A stretch of DNA of 64,000 nt from Candidatus Villigracilis vicinus (GCA_016721315.1 JADKIL010000001.1:310001-374000), one strand, 5' to 3'; numbered from the stretch's first letter, positions 8,381-17,066 are shown. Numbers and translations are program-made. Notes: a model not told the origin generated them from the sequence alone.

Positions 8381-8596
8381 TATCTTACTCCTCCAAAATT
8401 TACAATTTTTTATTTGATTCCCGCAAAATGCGGGTGGCGACAAACAGAGCAGACCATGCGCGCTTAAGTCGGCATCACCTCCTTTTAAAGGATTTAGTTT
8501 ATATACAAAGAAAGCCTAAAAACCCTGACGTATGGATTTTTATGGCTTGATTGATGAAACTTTGACAAATACCAATACACTCAACGCGAATAGCTA
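8381..8596 (-). promoter_or_regulatory. Long 5' leader of the liv operon with a complete anti-16S match
   Basis: About 210 bases separate the predicted transcription start (about 8590) from the ATG at 8380. On the minus strand 8486-8474 reads AAAAGGAGGTGAT, complementary over its length to the conserved 3' end of 16S rRNA. It is followed at once by a three-codon ORF (ATG CCG ACT TAA). A small hairpin (CCCGC-AAAAT-GCGGG on the plus strand, 8420-8434) lies further down. A second, ordinary ribosome-binding site serves the real start. I see no known riboswitch fold. The rest of the 305 bases between the two neighbouring genes holds only the promoter. Confidence 0.45.
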
Positions 8597-8625
8597 ATGA
8601 TACGTCGAATTCTAGCTTCGGTCAA
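8597..8625 (-). promoter_or_regulatory. Sigma-70-type promoter of the liv operon
   Basis: On the minus strand TTGACC (8625-8620), 17 bases, TATCAT (8602-8597). Both hexamers are close to consensus at ideal spacing, and the orientation matches the liv operon. Predicted start about 8590. Confidence 0.7.
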
Positions 8626-8685
8626 GCATTTGTGTCTATACGTTTCAAAAAAATTAGAGGAAATTTGTCCTTATCAAGAATATGG

Positions 8686-9177
8686 CTACTTGTTTTCCGC
8701 AGGTTTATAAAGAAGCTGTTCACGGATGCGCAAGTCGGTGTTGCGGATCTTCATGGCAAGGTCCGCAGCCAGGTTATACATCAAACGATATCCAAGCTGT
8801 GGGTACGTCTCGCATAACATCACGATCTTATCGCGTGGGATAACAAGCAGGCGTGTATCCTTCTGTGTTGCTCGTGCCGATGCAGACCTGAGCCCTTCAT
8901 CAACCAATGCCACTTCGCCAAACGATTGCCCCCGTCTCAGCCGTGCGACGACTGTTTCTGATTTACCGAGTGAACCTGTCATACCGCGATTGATGAGGAT
9001 ATCCACCTCCCCCTGTACGATCACATACAGTTCCTTACTACTACTGTTCTCTTGAAAAACGACCTGATTCGCTTCAAACTCAACTTCCTGGCACAGATTG
9101 GCGACCAGCTCAAGTTGGGTGGGCGTAAATTGATAGAAAATATCACTCTGTTTTAGGAAGTTAACTAGGTTGCTCAT
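8686..9177 (-). CDS. Cyclic nucleotide-binding domain protein (no effector domain)
   Basis: 163 residues from the ATG at 9177. This is essentially one cNMP-binding beta-roll: FYQFTPTQLELVANLCQEV, a GEVDILI strand, RLRRGQSFGEVALVDEGLRSASARA (the phosphate-binding cassette position, with FGEVAL and an R-S-A-S-A end), then a C-terminal helix. There is no helix-turn-helix or enzyme domain, unlike CRP-family regulators, so it may act as a stand-alone cAMP/cGMP sensor or a protein-protein module. The start is fixed by a promoter whose -35 covers the alternative TTG at 9213 and whose -10 ends seven bases before the ATG, suggesting a leaderless mRNA. Confidence 0.8.
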   Translation of the reverse strand: MSNLVNFLKQSDIFYQFTPTQLELVANLCQEVEFEANQVVFQENSSSKELYVIVQGEVDILINRGMTGSLGKSETVVARLRRGQSFGEVALVDEGLRSASARATQKDTRLLVIPRDKIVMLCETYPQLGYRLMYNLAADLAMKIRNTDLRIREQLLYKPAENK

Positions 9178-9184
9178 GTCAGAA

Positions 9185-9213
9185 AGTTTAGCATAATCAC
9201 GGATGAAGTGCAA
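9185..9213 (-). promoter_or_regulatory. Promoter of the cyclic-nucleotide-binding gene, leaderless arrangement
   Basis: On the minus strand TTGCAC (9213-9208), 17 bases, TAAACT (9190-9185), with a TGC extension before the -10. The ATG follows seven bases after the -10, so transcription should begin at or next to the start codon. Confidence 0.55.
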
Positions 9214-9226
9214 CGCCCCATTCTTC

Positions 9227-10627
9227 TTAAGGGTAAGGCTGATTTAACCAATCAAGCGGATCCACCTGGACGCCGTTTACCCATAACTCCCAATGCAGGT
9301 GTGCCCCGGTTACACGTCCGGTCCCGCCCACCAACCCGATCACATCCCCTAAATTAACAGACTGCCCCACCTCCACCTGCATCGCAGACTGATGCCAGAA
9401 GCCGCTATACACTCCCCAGCCATGATCGATCACCGTTGCGTTTCCGCGCACAGTTAAGGGTCCCGCAAAGATCACTATCCCAGAAGCCGGGGCGGTGATG
9501 GGCAAACCGTCGCCGCCGCCGAAATCCAATCCCGTATGAAAACCCTGTACAGATAACTCCGTGCCCTGACCAATATAGGTGCGGCGGTTACCATATCGGG
9601 AAGTGAAATAGGTTGATTCGGCATATGCAATGGCAGGCGAAATAAAATCACCGACCCAATATTTGGTGGGAGTGGCAGGCGTTGTAAGGGAAATTAATTG
9701 TTGTGACTCAGGTTCAGTCGAAGCTGGGTCGATCGTGGCGGGATCTACATAAAGGAGCGGATCTTCGGGGTAGTTGCCTGAAACGATCAGAATCAGCTGT
9801 TCGTACGATTGTGTACTGCCATCGGGAAGAGTTGCATCCAAACGCAGGGGGTAAACCCCAGGCTCAAGCAATGCATGCACACCCTGTAAAGCGACCAGAG
9901 TCCCACCCTGACTTGGAAAAAATTGAAGTTGGTGATCCACCAACAAACCGCCAAGTTTTACCCCGGGCTGCGCTGTAACAGTGATCACGCCTGTGCCGCC
10001 TTGTTTGATCGGAAGGTCCCGTATCTCAGCGCTGATGAATGCCGAAGGCAGCCCACTGGCATTATTTTCACTGGATTCGCCTGGAGCATATAAAGTGTCT
10101 CCCGGCAATGCTGCCCATGAACCGTCCAATTGGTTGATGCTGTTGAGTGACCAGACATCCGTATTATTTTTTACCGCCAGCTCCAACATAGACTCGCCCG
10201 TAGCAGGGGAAACACGTTTGCTATATTGGGTTTGATCCTGAAGAGGAACGATCATGTTCGTGCCCACATAAAATTCACTAGGGCTGACAACATGGTTGAG
10301 TTTACGGAACAGAGCATCAGGCACCTGGGTCTGGCGCATCAGCCCACGATAGGAATCGCCGAAGTTGATGAACTTCGTATCAAGGATGCCGGAGACGCCA
10401 TCCAAGCCGGGGATAATCAATTGCTGCCCGGCTGCCAGAGAGTTTGGGTCGGCAATGCCGTTGGCTGCCAGAAGGTCATCCAGACTGATGCTGAAACGAG
10501 CTGCAATGGAATATAGACTGTCGCCTGGCTGCACAACATAGACAGGACCCGTATCTTGGGCAAGCGCAGGTTTGAAAGGGATTAGAAGCGTTACGGATAG
10601 TAGAACTGTCAGAACAAGTTTACGCAT
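9227..10627 (-). CDS. Secreted LysM / M23 peptidoglycan endopeptidase
   Basis: 466 residues from the ATG at 10627, which begins a clear signal peptide (MRKLVLTVLLSVTLLIP, cleavage after ALA). A LysM repeat follows directly (YVVQPGDSLYSIAARF, about residues 30-75). Two weaker LysM-like segments occupy about 90-180. A beta-rich central region (about 200-300) has no recognised family. The C-terminal M23 domain has zinc ligands in GFHTGLDFGGG and GAHLHWELW and the catalytic-region histidine in FWHQSAM. Role: cleaves or remodels cell-wall peptide cross-links outside the cell; without the HxxxD and HLH motifs it would be non-catalytic, but both are present. Its first eight bases overlap the end of the DUF192 gene, indicating coupling. 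Confidence 0.88.
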   Translation of the reverse strand: MRKLVLTVLLSVTLLIPFKPALAQDTGPVYVVQPGDSLYSIAARFSISLDDLLAANGIADPNSLAAGQQLIIPGLDGVSGILDTKFINFGDSYRGLMRQTQVPDALFRKLNHVVSPSEFYVGTNMIVPLQDQTQYSKRVSPATGESMLELAVKNNTDVWSLNSINQLDGSWAALPGDTLYAPGESSENNASGLPSAFISAEIRDLPIKQGGTGVITVTAQPGVKLGGLLVDHQLQFFPSQGGTLVALQGVHALLEPGVYPLRLDATLPDGSTQSYEQLILIVSGNYPEDPLLYVDPATIDPASTEPESQQLISLTTPATPTKYWVGDFISPAIAYAESTYFTSRYGNRRTYIGQGTELSVQGFHTGLDFGGGDGLPITAPASGIVIFAGPLTVRGNATVIDHGWGVYSGFWHQSAMQVEVGQSVNLGDVIGLVGGTGRVTGAHLHWELWVNGVQVDPLDWLNQPYP

Positions 10628-10991
10628 TTTTGAATTCAACTTTGTCGCCAATCTCATAGTCCCCCCAGCGGTCTGGGTGTATTTCGAGGGTATAACGTGC
10701 TGCTGCTTTGGGTGCATACGCCGGCTTCCATGACTTGGCGATGACCTTGTCCACTACTATCATGTCGGAGTTGATCCAGAATACTGCCAGATCAAAAGGG
10801 ACGAAGAACATATGGATGGACGTGTCGAGGCGTGAATCACGCTTTTCAACGAGGAGCAAGCCATCGTCCGGGTCGAGGCGGGGGCGGAACATCAGTCCGC
10901 GCAGTTTAGATAGGAATGTATCGCAATACCCCACCAAGGCGGGCTTTGCGAGAGGTCGGTTTAAATTGGCAATGGTGATGGAGTCGGGCAT
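10620..10991 (-). CDS. DUF192 (COG1430) family protein
   Basis: 123 residues from the ATG at 10991. The family core is visible: CDTFLSKLRGLMFRPRL, an aspartate/glycine-rich turn, DTSIHMFFVPFDLAVFWIN, and the end block YALEIHP-like (YTLEIHPDRWGDYEIGDKVEF). DUF192 proteins are small single-domain, usually exported or cytoplasmic proteins of unknown function. No signal peptide is visible here. An upstream in-frame ATG at 11030 is rejected because it would translate through the hairpin terminator of the preceding receiver gene. The gene ends inside the start region of the M23 peptidase (8-base overlap). Confidence 0.8.
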   Translation of the reverse strand: MPDSITIANLNRPLAKPALVGYCDTFLSKLRGLMFRPRLDPDDGLLLVEKRDSRLDTSIHMFFVPFDLAVFWINSDMIVVDKVIAKSWKPAYAPKAAARYTLEIHPDRWGDYEIGDKVEFKNA

Positions 10992-11002
10992 GTTATTTAT
11001 GA

Positions 11003-11026
11003 AAATGGGCGGCGTATTCGCCGCCC
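11003..11026 (-). terminator. Terminator after the receiver-domain gene
   Basis: On the minus strand GGGCGGCG, a four-base loop, CGCCGCCC and then ATTTTC. The strong GC stem starts 12 bases below the response-regulator stop. The short T-run makes it moderate, so some read-through into the DUF192 gene is plausible. Confidence 0.6.
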
Positions 11027-11038
11027 GCATTAAAAATT

Positions 11039-11428
11039 TTACTTTTGTTGACTTAGGACTTTTTCCACGCTGTCCATTAATTCCTGCGGACTGAAGGGTT
11101 TGGCGATGTAGTCATCCACTTTGGCGATGTGTAAACCGAGAACCTTATCAATGTTCTGCGCTTTGGCGGTGACCACGATCACGGGGATGTCTCGCAGGGC
11201 ATTATCGGCTTTCATTTGTTGGTATACTTCCCAGCCATCCATATCCGGCATCATAAGATCAAGCAAGACTAGGTCCGGGGGATTTTCGCGAATAAGGCGG
11301 ATGCCTTCCACGCCCCCTGCTGCACCTCGTACATTAAACCCTTTCCGAGAAAGGATCAACCGGATAAGGTCGATCATTTCGGGTTCATCTTCAACGCACA
11401 AGATGTTTTTTGCGATTGTTTCATCCAT
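11039..11428 (-). CDS. Stand-alone response-regulator receiver protein (CheY-like)
   Basis: 129 residues from the ATG at 11428. One complete receiver domain and nothing else: acidic pair in CVEDEPE, phospho-acceptor aspartate in LVLLDLMMPDMDGWEVY, conserved threonine in VIVVTAKA, and lysine in DDYIAKPFSPQEL. Such single-domain proteins pass phosphate in a relay or bind a partner. No cognate kinase is adjacent, although two kinases lie at 57.5-60.6 kb. It is divergent from exonuclease III, with 51 bases between starts. Confidence 0.88.
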   Translation of the reverse strand: MDETIAKNILCVEDEPEMIDLIRLILSRKGFNVRGAAGGVEGIRLIRENPPDLVLLDLMMPDMDGWEVYQQMKADNALRDIPVIVVTAKAQNIDKVLGLHIAKVDDYIAKPFSPQELMDSVEKVLSQQK

Positions 11429-11479
11429 AATATTTTGCCTTCCGAGCAAGTTTACCATAAAGGGACGGGTCAACTTCGT

Positions 11480-12241
11480 ATGAATATCATTACGTGGAAT
11501 GTTAATGGAATCCGCGCTGCGCTAGGTAAGGATGCACTTGATTGGGCGTTCGCGCGCAATCCCGCAGCATTGTGTTTGCAGGAAGTAAAAGCACGCCCTG
11601 AGCAATTGGATGAAGAGCAGGCGGCTCAACTTAAACTGCCATATATCTGGAATCCCGCTGAGCGGGCAGGGTATAGTGGAGTGGCTACCTTTTTTAAAGA
11701 CAAACCTGATGAGGCTAAACTTGGTTTGGATGTGCCTGAATTTGATGTGGAAGGGCGAGTCGTTCAAACCCGTTGGGGGAATCTGCGGCTATTCAATATA
11801 TACTTCCCGAACGGTCAACGCGGTCATGACCGCGTTGATTACAAACTTCGCTTTTATGCGCATTTGCTTGAATTGTGTACCACACTCCATTCAATGGGGG
11901 AGCTGGTCGTAATTACCGGCGACTTCAACACATCACACATGCCCATTGATTTGAAGAATCCCAAAGCCAACGAAAAAACTTCCGGTTTTATGCCGGAGGA
12001 GCGTGAGTGGGTTCAGAAATACCTTGATAACGGCTTTGCAGATGCCTACCGACGTTTATACCCGGAACGCGTCCAATATACCTGGTGGACGTACCGCCTC
12101 AACGCTCGCGCCCGTGGCATAGGCTGGCGCTTGGATTATTTCCTCGTCTCTGAGGCGCTCATGCCCAGGATAAGGGACGTCATCATTCACGATGAGGTTC
12201 TGGGGTCCGATCACTGCCCGGTGGAACTAGTGCTGGATTAA
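11480..12241 (+). CDS. xth: Exodeoxyribonuclease III / AP endonuclease
   Basis: 253 residues starting at the ATG 11480 (MNIITWNVNGIRAA); an upstream in-frame start lacks family support. Motifs of the exonuclease III/APE1 family run in order: WNVNGIRA, the metal-binding glutamate in CLQEVKA, YFPNGQ, GDFNTSH (catalytic Asp/Asn), RLDYFLVS, and the terminal GSDHCPV with the catalytic histidine. Role: cleaves 5' to abasic sites and removes blocked 3' ends during base-excision repair. It stands alone, divergent from the receiver gene, with ftsH downstream on its own promoter. Confidence 0.92.
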   Translation: MNIITWNVNGIRAALGKDALDWAFARNPAALCLQEVKARPEQLDEEQAAQLKLPYIWNPAERAGYSGVATFFKDKPDEAKLGLDVPEFDVEGRVVQTRWGNLRLFNIYFPNGQRGHDRVDYKLRFYAHLLELCTTLHSMGELVVITGDFNTSHMPIDLKNPKANEKTSGFMPEEREWVQKYLDNGFADAYRRLYPERVQYTWWTYRLNARARGIGWRLDYFLVSEALMPRIRDVIIHDEVLGSDHCPVELVLD

Positions 12242-12368
12242 GGTGTGATAAATTCCGGGCAGAAAAAGGCTGGAGGTCTTTTTGACTAGGTTTCGGCTAA
12301 AAATTGAGGCGTGTTAGAGAATCATAATAATAAAACCCCAGTTCATCGCGTCTAGGTGGGTGGCTTGG

Positions 12369-12374
12369 TATAAT
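12369..12374 (+). promoter_or_regulatory. Extended -10 promoter element of ftsH
   Basis: TGGTATAAT carries the consensus TATAAT with a TGn extension. No good -35 is visible 16-18 bases upstream, which fits extended -10 promoters. The predicted start is about 12381, giving a 23-base leader with GGAGG at 12394-12398 before the GTG start. Confidence 0.6.
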
Positions 12375-12403
12375 GCCATAGTTCGTCAATTTTGGAGGAT
12401 TCC

Positions 12404-14263
12404 GTGAATTCCCGTAGTCAATCAGTTTTTGTGTATTTCTTGTTGCTTGTTGCCATCGGAGCTATGATCTACGTTGGCTTAAAGGACAATTCCAGCGCGA
12501 CCGAACCGCTCACTATTAGTGAAGTGGCTCGCATGATCCAGGGCGGACAGGTGGCGCGCATTATTATCGATAGTGACAACACCATTCGTGTGGTAAAGGT
12601 CAATGGGTCTGAAGAAACCGCGCTCGAATCACGTAAAGAGTCGGATACAACCCTGATCGAACAACTCCGCGATTATGGCGTCACCCCTGAACAGCTTGCC
12701 GAGATGAATGTCGAAGTGAGCGCTCCTTCTGTGTGGGGCGGCGTTTTGAGCGGCGCGTTGTACCTGTTGCCGGTTCTGTTCATGGGTGGTTTGTTGTGGT
12801 TCATCTTCCGCCAGGCGCAGGGCAGCAACAATGCTGCCATGTCGTTCGGAAAGAGCCGCGCGCGCATGTTCAGTGGGGAGCATCCCACTGTGACCTTTGC
12901 CGATGTGGCGGGTGCAGAAGAAGCCAAGCAGGAACTCGCGGAAATCGTCGAGTTCTTGAAAGAACCGCAGAAGTTCATCCAACTTGGTGCCCGTATTCCG
13001 AAAGGCGTTTTATTGGTAGGTCCTCCTGGAACCGGTAAGACCTTGCTCTCCAAGGCGGTTTCCGGCGAAGCAGGCGTGCCTTTCTTCTCCATTTCTGGTT
13101 CTGAGTTTGTGGAAATGTTTGTGGGTGTGGGTGCAAGCCGCGTGCGCGATCTGTTCGACCAAGCCAAACGCCATTCCCCTTGTATTATTTTCGTAGATGA
13201 AATTGATGCTGTGGGTCGCCAACGTGGTGCGGGTCTCGGCGGTTCACACGATGAACGTGAACAAACCCTTAACCAGATGCTCGTGGAAATGGACGGTTTT
13301 GACACCGACACCAACGTCATCATCATCGCTGCCACTAACCGCCCCGATATTCTGGACCCGGCTTTGCTGCGCCCCGGTCGCTTTGACCGCCGCGTGACGC
13401 TTGACCGCCCAGATGTAAAGGGACGCGAAGCCATCCTCAAGGTTCACGTCAAAGGCAAGCCCTTGGAACCCGCTGCCGATCTCGCCTCTGTGGCGCGTGG
13501 CACACCCGGTTTCGCAGGCGCTGACCTTGAAAACCTCGTCAACGAAGCGGCGATCCTTTCTGCCCGCCGCAATAAAAAATCCATCGGTCAATCCGAATTG
13601 GAAGAAGCCATCGAACGCGTCGTGATGGGACCGGAACGCAAGAGCCGTCTCATTTCGGATGAAGAGAAGCGTATCATTGCCTACCATGAGGCTGGTCATG
13701 CCATCGTAGCCAATGCCATCGCGGAAGCCGACCCCGTCCAAAAAGTGACCATTGTTGGTCGCGGACAGGCTGGCGGCGTGACGTGGTTCCGCCCCGATGA
13801 AGACCGCATCCTCATGTCTCGCAAGAAGATGCTCGCAACCCTTGCCATGGCACTGGGTGGGCGCGCCGCCGAAGAATTGATCTTCGACGACATCACCTCT
13901 GGTGCATCCGGCGACATCGAACAGGTGACCCGCATGGCTCGTTCCATGGTCACCCGCCTCGGTATGAGCGCCGAAATGGGAACTCTTGTGTATGGTCAGA
14001 AGGAAGAGTTGATCTTCCTCGGACGCGAAATTTCCGAACAGCGTGATTACTCCGAAGCTGTGGCTGAACAGATCGACCGTGAAGTCCGCAAGCTTGTCGA
14101 AGACGCCTACAAGCAAGCCAAGGCGACCGTGAAGAAATACCGCAAGCAGCTGGATCTTGTTGCCAAGAAACTGCTGGAAGTGGAATCCATCACTCGTGAA
14201 GAGTTTGAACAGCTCTTCCCGCCGCCCTTCGGCAAAAAGAGCGGTACTCCGCAGTTGATGTAA
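12404..14263 (+). CDS. ftsH: ATP-dependent membrane zinc metalloprotease FtsH
   Basis: 619 residues. The GTG at 12404 is chosen because GGAGG lies six bases upstream; a TTG at 12392 would put that site inside the gene. Two membrane segments (about residues 6-24 and 112-132) flank a periplasmic domain. The AAA+ module has Walker A GPPGTGKT, Walker B IIFVDEID and the second region of homology ATNRPDILDPALLRPGRFDR. The protease has the zinc motif HEAGH and a later aspartate ligand region (DDITSGASGDIEQ). Role: hexameric quality-control protease that extracts and degrades membrane and short-lived cytosolic proteins. It ends in a bidirectional terminator shared with the convergent acyl-CoA ligase gene. 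Confidence 0.95.
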   Translation: MNSRSQSVFVYFLLLVAIGAMIYVGLKDNSSATEPLTISEVARMIQGGQVARIIIDSDNTIRVVKVNGSEETALESRKESDTTLIEQLRDYGVTPEQLAEMNVEVSAPSVWGGVLSGALYLLPVLFMGGLLWFIFRQAQGSNNAAMSFGKSRARMFSGEHPTVTFADVAGAEEAKQELAEIVEFLKEPQKFIQLGARIPKGVLLVGPPGTGKTLLSKAVSGEAGVPFFSISGSEFVEMFVGVGASRVRDLFDQAKRHSPCIIFVDEIDAVGRQRGAGLGGSHDEREQTLNQMLVEMDGFDTDTNVIIIAATNRPDILDPALLRPGRFDRRVTLDRPDVKGREAILKVHVKGKPLEPAADLASVARGTPGFAGADLENLVNEAAILSARRNKKSIGQSELEEAIERVVMGPERKSRLISDEEKRIIAYHEAGHAIVANAIAEADPVQKVTIVGRGQAGGVTWFRPDEDRILMSRKKMLATLAMALGGRAAEELIFDDITSGASGDIEQVTRMARSMVTRLGMSAEMGTLVYGQKEELIFLGREISEQRDYSEAVAEQIDREVRKLVEDAYKQAKATVKKYRKQLDLVAKKLLEVESITREEFEQLFPPPFGKKSGTPQLM

Positions 14264-14290
14264 GCAAGTAAATCACAATCTATATATGAA

Positions 14291-14322
14291 AAGAGCCTCT
14301 CGAAAATCGAGAGGCTCTTTTT
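14291..14322. terminator. Bidirectional terminator between ftsH and acyl-CoA ligase
   Basis: AAGAGCCTCTCG, a short A-rich loop, CGAGAGGCTCTTTTT. A-run and T-run flank a 12-bp stem, so it serves both convergent genes. Confidence 0.85.
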
Positions 14323-14344
14323 GTGCAGAGTTATTAATTGACCC

Positions 14345-16045
14345 TTACTTCGCGCCTTCTTTATGCTGCCTTACCAACTCACGGCGTAGGATCTTTCCAA
14401 CCGTGGTCTTGGGCAGTTCACCGCGGAATTCAATGTAACGCGGAACCTTATATGGTGCGAGGCGCTCTTTGCAGAATTCCTTTAATTCGTCTTCGCTCAA
14501 GCTTTCGCCGGGTTTGAGCACCACCCAGGCTTTGACCGTTTCACCACTCTTCGGATCAGGGATGCCGCCCACGCCCACTTCCAAAACCTTGGGGTGATCC
14601 ATGATGGCTTCTTCCACTTCACGCGGCCACACCTGGAAACCGCCCGGTTTGATGAGTTCTTTCTTGCGGTCGACAATATAGAAATAACCGTCTTCATCCA
14701 TGCGGGCAATGTCACCGGTGAAGAGCCAGGTCTTGCCATCCTTCAACTGGCGCAGGGAATTGGCAGTTTCGGTTGGCATATTGTGATAGCCCTTCATCAC
14801 CTGCGGTCCATTGACGACGATCTCGCCAATCTCGCCGAACGGAACTTCTGTTTCGCCGTCGTCAAGGCTGATGAGTTTCATATCCACATCGGGTAGGGGC
14901 ATGCCGATCGAGCCTGTCTTGTTCGCGCCATTGAGCGGATTGCAAGACACAGCGGTTGGTGCTTCAGACATGCCGAAGCCTTCGAAGACCTTGCCGCCTG
15001 TCAAACGTTCGAACTCTTCCTTTGTTTCACGCATCAGAGCCGCCGAACCGGAGATACAGGCTTTGATCGATGATAGATCATATTTACCGGCTTTCACATC
15101 CGGATGATTGTTGAGCGCGTTATAAAGCAAAGGTACGCCGGGGAAGATGGTTGCCTTGTACTTGCTGATGTTGTCGAGCACGTCCTTAAAATCACGCGCA
15201 TTCGGTATCATCACCATCGTCGCACCAGATGCCATGGCAAAGCTCATGCCCGCTACCATGCCATACACATGGAAGAGCGGAATGCCCATCAACACCACTT
15301 CTTTGCCTTCTTCCAAACCGGTCATCCATAACTTGATTTGTAAGGTGTTTGCCACGACGTTACGGTGCATGGCAACTGCACCTTTCGGTACACCGGTCGT
15401 ACCGCCTGAATATTGGAAGAGTGCCGTATCGTCAGGTTGAATATCAATGGAGGGCTTGGGAGAACCGGCATGTTTCTTGAGCAGGTCCTGCATCCAGACA
15501 TCGGAACTTTCAAGCTCATGCAGGCGGTCGCCACCCTTCTGTTCTCGAAGCAGGGTATACAGCACACGGGTGACGGGAGGTAGGGCTTCCTTCAAATTCG
15601 AAACGATGATCTTCTTAAGGTTCGACTTGTTTCGCACTTCCTTGAGCGTGTTATAGAAGCGCGTCAGAGTGAACATTACTTCGATCCCCGCATCGTTCAC
15701 AGGAGTGAGCACTTCTTCCACAGGGTAGGTGGGGTTCACAGCAACCACCACACCGCCCGCTTTCAAAATACCGAAAAAGGCAGCTACGAATTGCGGCAGG
15801 TTCGGCATGAAGATGCCAACCCGGTCGCCTTTTTTGACTCCCATTTCCACCAGTGCCGCAGCCATGGCGTTCGACTGCTCATTCATTTCCCGATACGAAA
15901 TGACCGCACCCTTGAATATTGTACAGGCGCGGTCAGGATACTTGCGCGCAGCTTCTTCCAAAAAGTGGAACAGCGGCGCTTTCGGGTAGTCAATCGTTTG
16001 CGGCACACCCTTATCGTAATGTGCCAGCCAGGGTTTGTTGCTCAT
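14345..16045 (-). CDS. Long-chain fatty-acid-CoA ligase (AMP-binding enzyme)
   Basis: 566 residues. The ATG at 16045 has GGAGGAAG just upstream. Adenylate-forming motifs: P-loop YSGGTTGVPKGAV (about residue 210), GFGMSEAP (about 360), the hinge YFYIVDRKKELIKPGG, and the catalytic lysine region LPKTTVGKILRREL at the C-terminus. Family knowledge: activates a carboxylic acid, usually medium- or long-chain fatty acid, to acyl-CoA through an acyl-adenylate; chain length cannot be read from sequence. Monocistronic, with its own consensus promoter and a shared 3' terminator. It could feed beta-oxidation or phospholipid remodelling. Confidence 0.9.
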   Translation of the reverse strand: MSNKPWLAHYDKGVPQTIDYPKAPLFHFLEEAARKYPDRACTIFKGAVISYREMNEQSNAMAAALVEMGVKKGDRVGIFMPNLPQFVAAFFGILKAGGVVVAVNPTYPVEEVLTPVNDAGIEVMFTLTRFYNTLKEVRNKSNLKKIIVSNLKEALPPVTRVLYTLLREQKGGDRLHELESSDVWMQDLLKKHAGSPKPSIDIQPDDTALFQYSGGTTGVPKGAVAMHRNVVANTLQIKLWMTGLEEGKEVVLMGIPLFHVYGMVAGMSFAMASGATMVMIPNARDFKDVLDNISKYKATIFPGVPLLYNALNNHPDVKAGKYDLSSIKACISGSAALMRETKEEFERLTGGKVFEGFGMSEAPTAVSCNPLNGANKTGSIGMPLPDVDMKLISLDDGETEVPFGEIGEIVVNGPQVMKGYHNMPTETANSLRQLKDGKTWLFTGDIARMDEDGYFYIVDRKKELIKPGGFQVWPREVEEAIMDHPKVLEVGVGGIPDPKSGETVKAWVVLKPGESLSEDELKEFCKERLAPYKVPRYIEFRGELPKTTVGKILRRELVRQHKEGAK

Positions 16046-16093
16046 ACTTCCTCCATTGGTTTGTTGGACTTTTGAAGCTGAAACTTAAAAAGA

Positions 16094-16122
16094 AGTATAT
16101 ACGTGAAGATATTAAAAGTCAA
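16094..16122 (-). promoter_or_regulatory. Promoter of the acyl-CoA ligase gene
   Basis: On the minus strand TTGACT (16122-16117), 17 bases, TATACT (16099-16094). Five of six consensus bases in each hexamer. The -35 abuts the miaA stop codon at 16123. The leader to the ATG is about 40 bases. Confidence 0.75.
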
Positions 16123-17058
16123 TTACAACACCCCATTTTTAATTGAGTTACGGATTAGAGTTTCAATTTCATTGAGTAAATTTTCACTTGCTGGATGGAA
16201 CCAATGAATGCTTGGGTCAGACTCTTTGAACCAATTGGACTGTCTTCGCACAAAGACGCGTGTAATGCGCCTCATTTCGACTTTGGCTTGCTCCACAGTC
16301 ATGGAGCCTTGTGCCACACTGACACATTCCCTGTACCCGATCGCGGACATGCTTGGCAATGTGGGGGCGTAACCCTGTTCAAGCAGATCCTTAACCTCAT
16401 TCACGAATCCATCTGCGAACATTTTATCGATGCGTTCATCCACACGTTGATACAGCTCGGCACGTGGGCGGGTCAAGCCGATGGTAATCAAATGATACGG
16501 CGAATCACCAGAACCGCGCTGCGCTGAAAACTTTTTCCCTGTTGTGAAAATCACTTCCAGCGCACGTATCGTCCGGCGGACATTTCTCAGGTCAATGGCT
16601 TGTGCTGCTTGTGGGTCAAGTCTAGCTAGTTTTGCGTATAGCCATTCTTTGCCGTGAGTTTCTGCCAAATGTTCAAGGACAGAACGTAAGGCATCATTTG
16701 GCGTTACTTCTGGCGGACTCCACCCTTGCGTCACTGCGCGGATATATTGCCCCGTACCTCCAACCAGGAAGGGGAGGCGTCCACGCTCGTGAATGCCTGC
16801 AATAATCTCTTGTGCCATTTGTTGAAAGACTGCCAGGCTTAGTGTCTCATCCGGGTTGACGATATCGATCATGTGGTGCGGGACTCGCGCCATTTCTTCA
16901 GTGGATGGTTTGGCGGTGCCAATATCCATGCCGCGATAGAAGAGGCGTGAGTCGACGGAAACGATCTCACCCTGCATTTCTTCTGCGAGGCGAAGCGCCA
17001 ATTCTGTTTTGCCGACGGCGGTGGGACCTACGATGAGGATGACGGGAGGTTTGGTCAT
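16123..17058 (-). CDS. miaA: tRNA dimethylallyltransferase
   Basis: 311 residues, normal family length. The P-loop GPTAVGKTELA is at the N-terminus, followed by VSVDSRLFYRGMDIGTAKPS, where the aspartate acts in catalysis and the block contacts the prenyl donor. Also visible are PFLVGGTGQYIRAVTQGW, the RRTIRALEV block, and the C-terminal anticodon-binding segment AIGYRECVS with QSNWFKESD. Role: adds dimethylallyl to N6 of A37 in tRNAs reading UNN codons, supporting reading-frame maintenance. It follows the small membrane gene by eight bases and is probably co-transcribed with it. Confidence 0.93.
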   Translation of the reverse strand: MTKPPVILIVGPTAVGKTELALRLAEEMQGEIVSVDSRLFYRGMDIGTAKPSTEEMARVPHHMIDIVNPDETLSLAVFQQMAQEIIAGIHERGRLPFLVGGTGQYIRAVTQGWSPPEVTPNDALRSVLEHLAETHGKEWLYAKLARLDPQAAQAIDLRNVRRTIRALEVIFTTGKKFSAQRGSGDSPYHLITIGLTRPRAELYQRVDERIDKMFADGFVNEVKDLLEQGYAPTLPSMSAIGYRECVSVAQGSMTVEQAKVEMRRITRVFVRRQSNWFKESDPSIHWFHPASENLLNEIETLIRNSIKNGVL

Positions 17059-17066
17059 TCTGCGGA

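Noticed and set aside
13244..14116. 290-codon minus-strand ORF opposite ftsH
   Set aside because: Antisense to a highly conserved gene; histidine- and phenylalanine-rich translation typical of a shadow frame.
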